From Pelargonium nanum (taxonomy: Eukaryota; Streptophyta; Magnoliopsida; Geraniales; Geraniaceae), in assembly GCA_036897485.1 (NCBI GenBank), contig JAYMTF010001148.1:1-25899 (forward strand): DNA of 25,899 nt. Direction: 5' to 3'. The notes beneath the pieces are model-generated. The model saw only the letters and a program-made list of their open reading frames with translations, was not told the DNA's origin and searched no databases. The position numbers were made by a program, and so were the translations under genes. Positions within the stretch are counted from its first letter, which is position 1; every line of letters begins with the position of its first letter. This document shows positions 21,138-25,899 of the stretch, in pieces.

Positions 21138-22560
21138 ACCATTGATGATTCTACAAGCAAAACTTCTATACAACAAGAACAAAAATTAGAGACTCCAAAG
21201 TAATAATCTTATTGAAGTGTTTGTTCCTACCACTTGGTATTAGATCCATAAATTTGGTTTCTGATTCCCACAACAACACCCATCGCCCCATCTCTAGTTT
21301 TATACGGTTCCAATCACACATGAGAAAAATGTTGAACACAGTCTCACGTAACCAATTACAAGCAAAAACTAACACCACAACAACAACAAAAAGTCATTTT
21401 TCAAACAATGTTGGGATCGACTACATATAAATAATTGATATTATTATTATTATTTCTTTTTTCATGAGATGTTGAAGATTAGGAACATGTGGTGTCTCAT
21501 AACAGGTGCTACAAAAGGTTTGGAGAAGATGTGGTGATTGAGTGAAGAAGTCCATTTTTTCCCCATTTTGAGAGATACTTATTAGCTTAGATTCTCAAAG
21601 ATCACCTTAGCTTCTATGCTCACCTCATGTATTGTTGGCTACCATATGCTCTTTTGTCAACACTGTCCACTCCTGCACTCACCATTTCTATTCTCTCCAA
21701 CACCTTTGTTGACATCAAATTGCCACATCACAAGTGGAAATCTATGATAGCAACTCCACTATGGTGTGTCTCTCATGTGTGTGTATATAGCTAATAAATT
21801 ATATTCTGACAAAGAAAACAAAAGAATCTCAACCAAAGTTTTATAAACTGAAACTTAATCAAATCAACAAACATACGTCACCTCATTAATTAACATTCTT
21901 ATATGCTCCGATAAATTTATGACCGCGAATTGTCTGCCTAAATTCATTTTGTTTGTTGCTTTGACGGACTCTTAATTAGCCAATTATTGATTCAAACACA
22001 ATAATAAACCAATCAAATTCTACTAATAATAGTCCTCAAATTCTAATTTTAATTTCAGTTCTAGTGATTGCATGCAAATTAAATGGAAGGAATTGGAACT
22101 TTGGAGTAGAAAAATTCTGGTCTCTTCACATTTTGAGAAGGAAAAGCAAAAACTCTTGCTATTCTTGAAGGGCTGAACCCATGTGGCATCATACAAAACA
22201 AGTGAGAAAAAATGATTTGACCAGAAAATAATGAAGCCAATGAGAGAGTCCCACAAGGTCATGTGCTTGAGTCAGACAGAAAATGAAAATGAATTTTCCA
22301 AGTGAAAAGGAAAAAATGGTGGGAATCAAAATCCAAAAAGATGGTGGGGAAGTGGAGTTTATGGTAGAAAACAAACAAGCAAATAGAGAGGAGTGCTTGA
22401 AGATTCCAAGAATGATGACCAAATCCACCAACAATGGCTCAAGTGATCAAATTTAACCCCACACCACACTTTTGGCCTTCCATTCCATCTTTGGAACAAA
22501 CCCTCAAAATAAATGGAGATTGTGAATCAACTTGTTTGAAGTTGTACTAATTTCATTTGA
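21138..22560. other. AT-rich intergenic DNA
   Basis: No gene is supported. It contains (caa)n near 21375-21393 and (att)n near 21439-21452. The minus-strand open frames around 22023-22434 give hydrophobic, unrecognised peptides typical of AT-rich noncoding DNA. Confidence 0.5.
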
Positions 22561-22564
22561 CGTA

Positions 22565-22790
22565 TCCAATTTGAAATTAGAAGACTATTCGTGAATGTCG
22601 TGTTTGTGTGGTGCACGACTCAACACACATGATGGTAACTAAATGACTTGTCTTGACACGACGCAATCGAGACGAACAACACCCAACTGACACAAACGCG
22701 CATTTTGCACGATAGAACTAACACTTTTGACACGATACTATCCAACACGTTGGGCATGACACGACCCAACACACTTGACACATTATTATG
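22565..22790. repeat. GACACGA-rich repeat, decayed MITE
   Basis: Many imperfect copies of gacacga and ccaacac lie close together: ttgacacgacgcaa, ttttgacacgatac, catgacacgacccaacac, cttgacaca. This resembles the plant MITE type built of cgtgtcgtgtt words, but no terminal repeats or target duplication were found. Confidence 0.45.
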
Positions 22791-23607
22791 ACTCATTTGC
22801 AATTCTATATTTATATCATTAAGTGTGCACGTTGGAGCATATGTCATTCTTTTTAACTGTTCCAAGTTCCAACTAACTCATGAATATAATGTAATGTGAG
22901 ATACATACACTATATCTTGTAATATTATTTTAATTCTCTCGGGAAAAAATCTTAAAATTTTAAAATTATCAGGAGCCGACAAATTATTATTGGTGATTTC
23001 ATTTTCACATATCCTTTTCAATTTGCTAAAATGATTCAAGTCTATAGCTTTGATCATCAATATATTATTGTAGTAAGATGTGTGTGTATAATTTGAGTGC
23101 AATAATTATATATAGACATAGGTTGATGTTGTTAAAAGTAAGGTCTCAATCTGCAGTCATATAGTATTTTGTTTTATTTTATTTTTTTAGTTTTGTTATA
23201 GGTCTTGATTTGTACAAAACATGGCAACCAACACACCAATGGGAGGGTCCATTTCTTTGGCAATGTTAGGGGCATTTATTCCTTTTTAGGAAGCATCAAT
23301 TTTATGGAGATCAATAAAGAATTATAGATTTAACTACAAACAGATCTAACATAGAACAATTACTTTAGTAACATGATTCATAGATCTTAAATATTCATAC
23401 AAACTTCCAACTGTATGTCGGGGCATTTATCACTCCTCTTAACTACCCCAAGTTCCAAACTAACTCACGGAAAACTTAATTTTCATAAAAAGTTATTTTG
23501 TTCAAGATTTTATTAATCTTCTTAGGTGTGAAATTGTCATAATTGATTTGTATAAACCGGCAAAATTCACACAATTTAAGCGAAGGAGGAGTAAAATGTG
23601 TTGTGCC
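22791..23607. other. AT-rich intergenic DNA
   Basis: No gene, RNA or transposon end was seen. Confidence 0.5.
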
Positions 23608-24005
23608 TAGAGTTGGGCATCAGCATAGGACCAGACCCAATCAGATTGATTTTTTTTTCTTTCTAAATACAGATCGAATACAGCACCGTTACAATCGATC
23701 CATGAATCGGGTCAAATAGACATATTTTAATTTTGAACAATTAAAAAATATTTTAAACCAAAAATTAGAGAAATAATTTTAATTGAAATGAATCGACTTA
23801 ACAATAATAAAATATATCATACAACAAGTGAATAAAAAATTATAAATACACAATTACTTATATAATGTATTTTCTTAAATAAAAATTTAAAATTACTCCG
23901 GAACAAATTTTGACCAGACCGGAACCTGATCGGACCAAATAAACATAAAATTCAACCAAGTTCATTCAGTCTAGTCCGATCCATACTCAAACATGTCCAA
24001 CCCTA
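23608..24005. mobile_element. hAT-like MITE, about 398 bp
   Basis: The left end is tagagttgggcat and the reverse complement of the right end is tagggttggacat, 13-bp inverted repeats with two mismatches. The flanks are gttgtgcc (23600-23607) and gtttttcc (24006-24013), which match at six of eight positions, so the target duplication is decayed. The interior has gaccagacccaat, gaccagaccgg and gatcggaccaa words and an AT-rich core. No coding capacity. Confidence 0.65.
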
Positions 24006-24599
24006 GTTTTTCCCACTACCCAACTGATACATATTGGAAATTTTTTTGCAATGCTCGGACACTATGGCCTCAAAATATGCAAGTCCAAATCAACTCCTGC
24101 AAAGTCTAGCTCAAAAATTTGTTCAACATTATGTAGAGATTTCTAGAGGTTCAGTGATTCACAATTTCAGCCATTGTTTGAGCATTCTAGAACTTTATGA
24201 AATTGTTCGCAGTTTAGTAGAACCTATAAAAATCTGTAGAGCACAAATATTAGTTGTAGATAGTGATTTTGTACTTTGAATCTTATTCGCACGTTTTACA
24301 AGACTTGTGGAATAAATAGTGGAGGAATTCATTTACCCAAATCATCTTAGAATTTGTAATTGTTTTCTTTGAGGTTAATAAGGTTTCATTTTTCAAGGTC
24401 ATTATCTTTTCCTTACTTTTTATTATTAACTTTCGCTCCCTACTCACTTAAAGATTAAAGTTTGACTGATGTAGACAAGTACGAAAAATGCTAGGGACAA
24501 TTCAAGTGACCAATGATCTCAAGTTTACGAAAAAAACATCTACGCCATTGCACAATTTCTTATTGTAGTTTGTTGTATTTAAATTGTCTTTATTATGTA
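24006..24599. other. Intergenic DNA with one unrecognised open frame
   Basis: A plus-strand frame open from 24034 to a stop at 24277-24279 (first ATG at 24064, SKYASPNQLLQSL near its start) matches no family I know. No promoter or splice signals connect it to anything. Confidence 0.35.
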
Positions 24600-24602
24600 T
24601 TA

Positions 24603-24741
24603 AGATTCAGAACCGGACCACAAGAACCGCCTTTCAATAGCCTCAAGGGACTGAATCACTTTTTTAGTGATTTTAAAAAGCGACATGTAAAAGAGCGGGA
24701 GGGACGTAAGAACCGATCGAATTAGAGTAACTTGGTGGTAC
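24603..24741 (-). pseudogene. LINE (non-LTR retrotransposon) reverse-transcriptase fragment
   Basis: The minus-strand frame reads VTLIRSVLTSLPLFYMSLFK followed by ITKKV and IERRFLWSGSES. This is the conserved stretch of plant LINE polymerases just after the catalytic region (family form: LIKSVLSSLP, then YYMSLFKIP, then RRFLWGG). Only about 45 codons remain; both sides are cut off, with a stop right after SGSES. Its left-strand neighbour is the retroelement-like region at 24742-25899, so one element probably landed in or beside the other. Confidence 0.8.
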
Positions 24742-25710
24742 ATCGTTTGCAAGAATGCAAAAACGCGCCAATGCAATACTGTGGGAACACAAGTTCCGGG
24801 TTGTCGTAAACACATGGACTACACTAACGATACTAAATGGGATCTATCACGATAAGCCTAAAGATCTAAAATAACAAAAATGTAATAAAAATCAAGTTTT
24901 GATTTGTGTGTGTGTGAAAACAATGTATCCAAAGAGACAACTAACAATGTATTAACCAAAGCAAACAAGCAAGATCAAATGGTGTAAAGGTGTGGAAGCA
25001 GTGAATCTAATCTAGAAATGTGCTATGGAATGAAGTTGTATGCATTGTACATGAGCAATGGTAATTTCACTTTCAATAACTAACCTCTCTTTCCAAAGGT
25101 GAATTAGTACTTAGCAAGTTACAAGTGAAATAAGTCACATGAATCAACAAATAACAAGCTAGCATGTAGAATAGTATGAGTGATGAATCAAATGAGATTT
25201 ATAAGCATCCTAGAATACAAATAACACCGCAAGCTCCTAAGGTTTCTTCTAAAGGCAAAGCCCAAATTCCTAAGGTGCATGAGACTTAAGCATACATGAG
25301 ACAAGAATGGCCAATTCCAACCCCAAGCATTAAGTATAAACCTTAGGAAACAAAGCATTCATGACAATACATACATTCCAATCCAATAGGACAAACCCAA
25401 AATTAGAGACATGCTTTCACAACTAGAGATTTTAGCTCATAATGGAATAAACAACAACAATGAACAAAAATTCCAAACTTTCATTCATTAGCATCATCAA
25501 ATTCCAATATCAATTCAATTATCTGGCATTTAAAAACACAAAAGTGAAAGAGAAGAGAAAGTATTACAATGGAAATGGTTATGATGAACTACAAAATTGT
25601 TCTCAATCTTCAAGTTCCAACCAAATCCTTCCAAGCTCTCTCTTCAGCCACCAATGTTACCCAAATGACACTACAAAACCTAATTTCCTTAAAATTGGTC
25701 CAAAGGAAGC

Positions 25711-25718
25711 TATTTATA
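25711..25718 (-). promoter_or_regulatory. TATA box downstream of the palindrome array
   Basis: TATAAATA on the minus strand (within gtataaatagc). It lies 40 bases downstream of the last palindrome copy, with a GC-richer start region after it (cttcctttggacc). Confidence 0.5.
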
Positions 25719-25757
25719 CAATCCCCAAAACTAGCAAAAAAAATCATAACAGACCTA

Positions 25758-25875
25758 CACAGTCGCGACTGTGTAAGTGATGAGCACAGTCGCGACTGTG
25801 TCGAAACGACACAATTTCTAAAAAATGGTAGCAAGGTCGCGACTGTGGCCACAAGTTGGCACAGTCGCGACTGTG
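25758..25875. repeat. Array of four CACAGTCGCGACTGTG palindromes
   Basis: Three perfect copies of the 16-bp palindrome cacagtcgcgactgtg lie at 25758-25773, 25785-25800 and 25860-25875. A fourth, truncated copy, gtcgcgactgtg, lies at 25836-25847. The first copy extends to a 20-bp perfect palindrome (25756-25775). The start-to-start spacings among the full copies are 27 and 75 bases, with the partial copy between. The CG-rich core stands out in this CpG-poor DNA. Confidence 0.95.
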
Positions 25876-25899
25876 GTATGCAGACTTTTTCTCCAAGGT

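Larger units (their letters stand above)
24742..25899 (-). mobile_element. Probable LTR and leader of a Ty3/Gypsy-like retrotransposon, partial
   Basis: Read on the minus strand from the right edge, a palindrome-rich block (25875-25758) is followed by a TATA box (25718-25711). Next comes a transcript-like stretch with no coding frame over about 950 bases, ending in gacaacccggaacttgtg and ttggcgcgtttttgcattc near 24800-24760. This layout (U3 enhancer block, TATA, long untranslated leader) and the wording of the last part recall Tat/Ogre-like plant retrotransposons. No gag-pol, primer site or LTR ends were fixed, and the element runs off the window. The family is inferred from memory. Confidence 0.4.

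Noticed and set aside
22189-22434. Hydrophobic minus-strand open frame suggesting a membrane peptide
   Set aside because: Hydrophobicity is expected from T-rich sequence; there is no signal, domain or conserved start.

Overview
The window is nuclear DNA from a flowering plant, probably a eudicot. It is AT-rich, has spliced genes with GT-AG introns, and is crowded with plant-type MITEs, an Au-like SINE and retroelement debris. The order or species cannot be fixed from the sequence alone. No prokaryotic or organellar feature was seen.

Two complete genes, both on the minus strand, can be rebuilt exon by exon. At 4564-8540 is a LAG1/LOH-type ceramide synthase (6 exons, 289 aa). At 11579-13814 is a cytochrome P450 of the CYP707A family, ABA 8'-hydroxylase (9 exons, 484 aa). 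Every splice junction is GT-AG and the frame is kept throughout, so both look intact. They act in different pathways (sphingolipid synthesis and abscisic acid breakdown) and nothing shows that they work together. One broken gene is clear: an AP2/ERF transcription factor relic on the plus strand (2917-3321) with two in-frame stops.

Layout. 1-2900: intergenic, with a G-rich hAT MITE (812-1499, perfect 8-bp target duplication), a second hAT-like MITE (1539-1770) and a third, poorly bounded element that ends next to the ERF relic. 2917-3321: ERF pseudogene. 3322-4563: intergenic. 4564-8540: ceramide synthase. Its last intron holds a Stowaway MITE with a hAT-like MITE nested inside it, and its second intron holds an Au-like SINE. 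8541-9000: promoter with a G-box/ABRE and an oppositely directed TATA box. 9000-11300: no recognised gene, but a plus-strand series of open, phase-compatible exon-like blocks. 11579-13814: CYP707A. 14000-16700: microsatellite, hAT-like MITE, one CACTA transposon end, then a GC-rich island of unknown origin. 16700-23600: long AT-rich intergenic DNA with repeats and no supported gene. 23608-24005: hAT-like MITE. 24603-24741: LINE reverse-transcriptase fragment. 24742-25899: probable minus-strand retrotransposon LTR/leader, with four copies of a CG-rich palindrome just upstream of a TATA box.

No clearly new biological system was found. The most unusual signals are the palindrome array at the right edge, a perfect 24-bp palindrome in CYP707A intron 7, the GC-rich island at 16112-16612 and the unassigned exon-like chain at 9427-11262.
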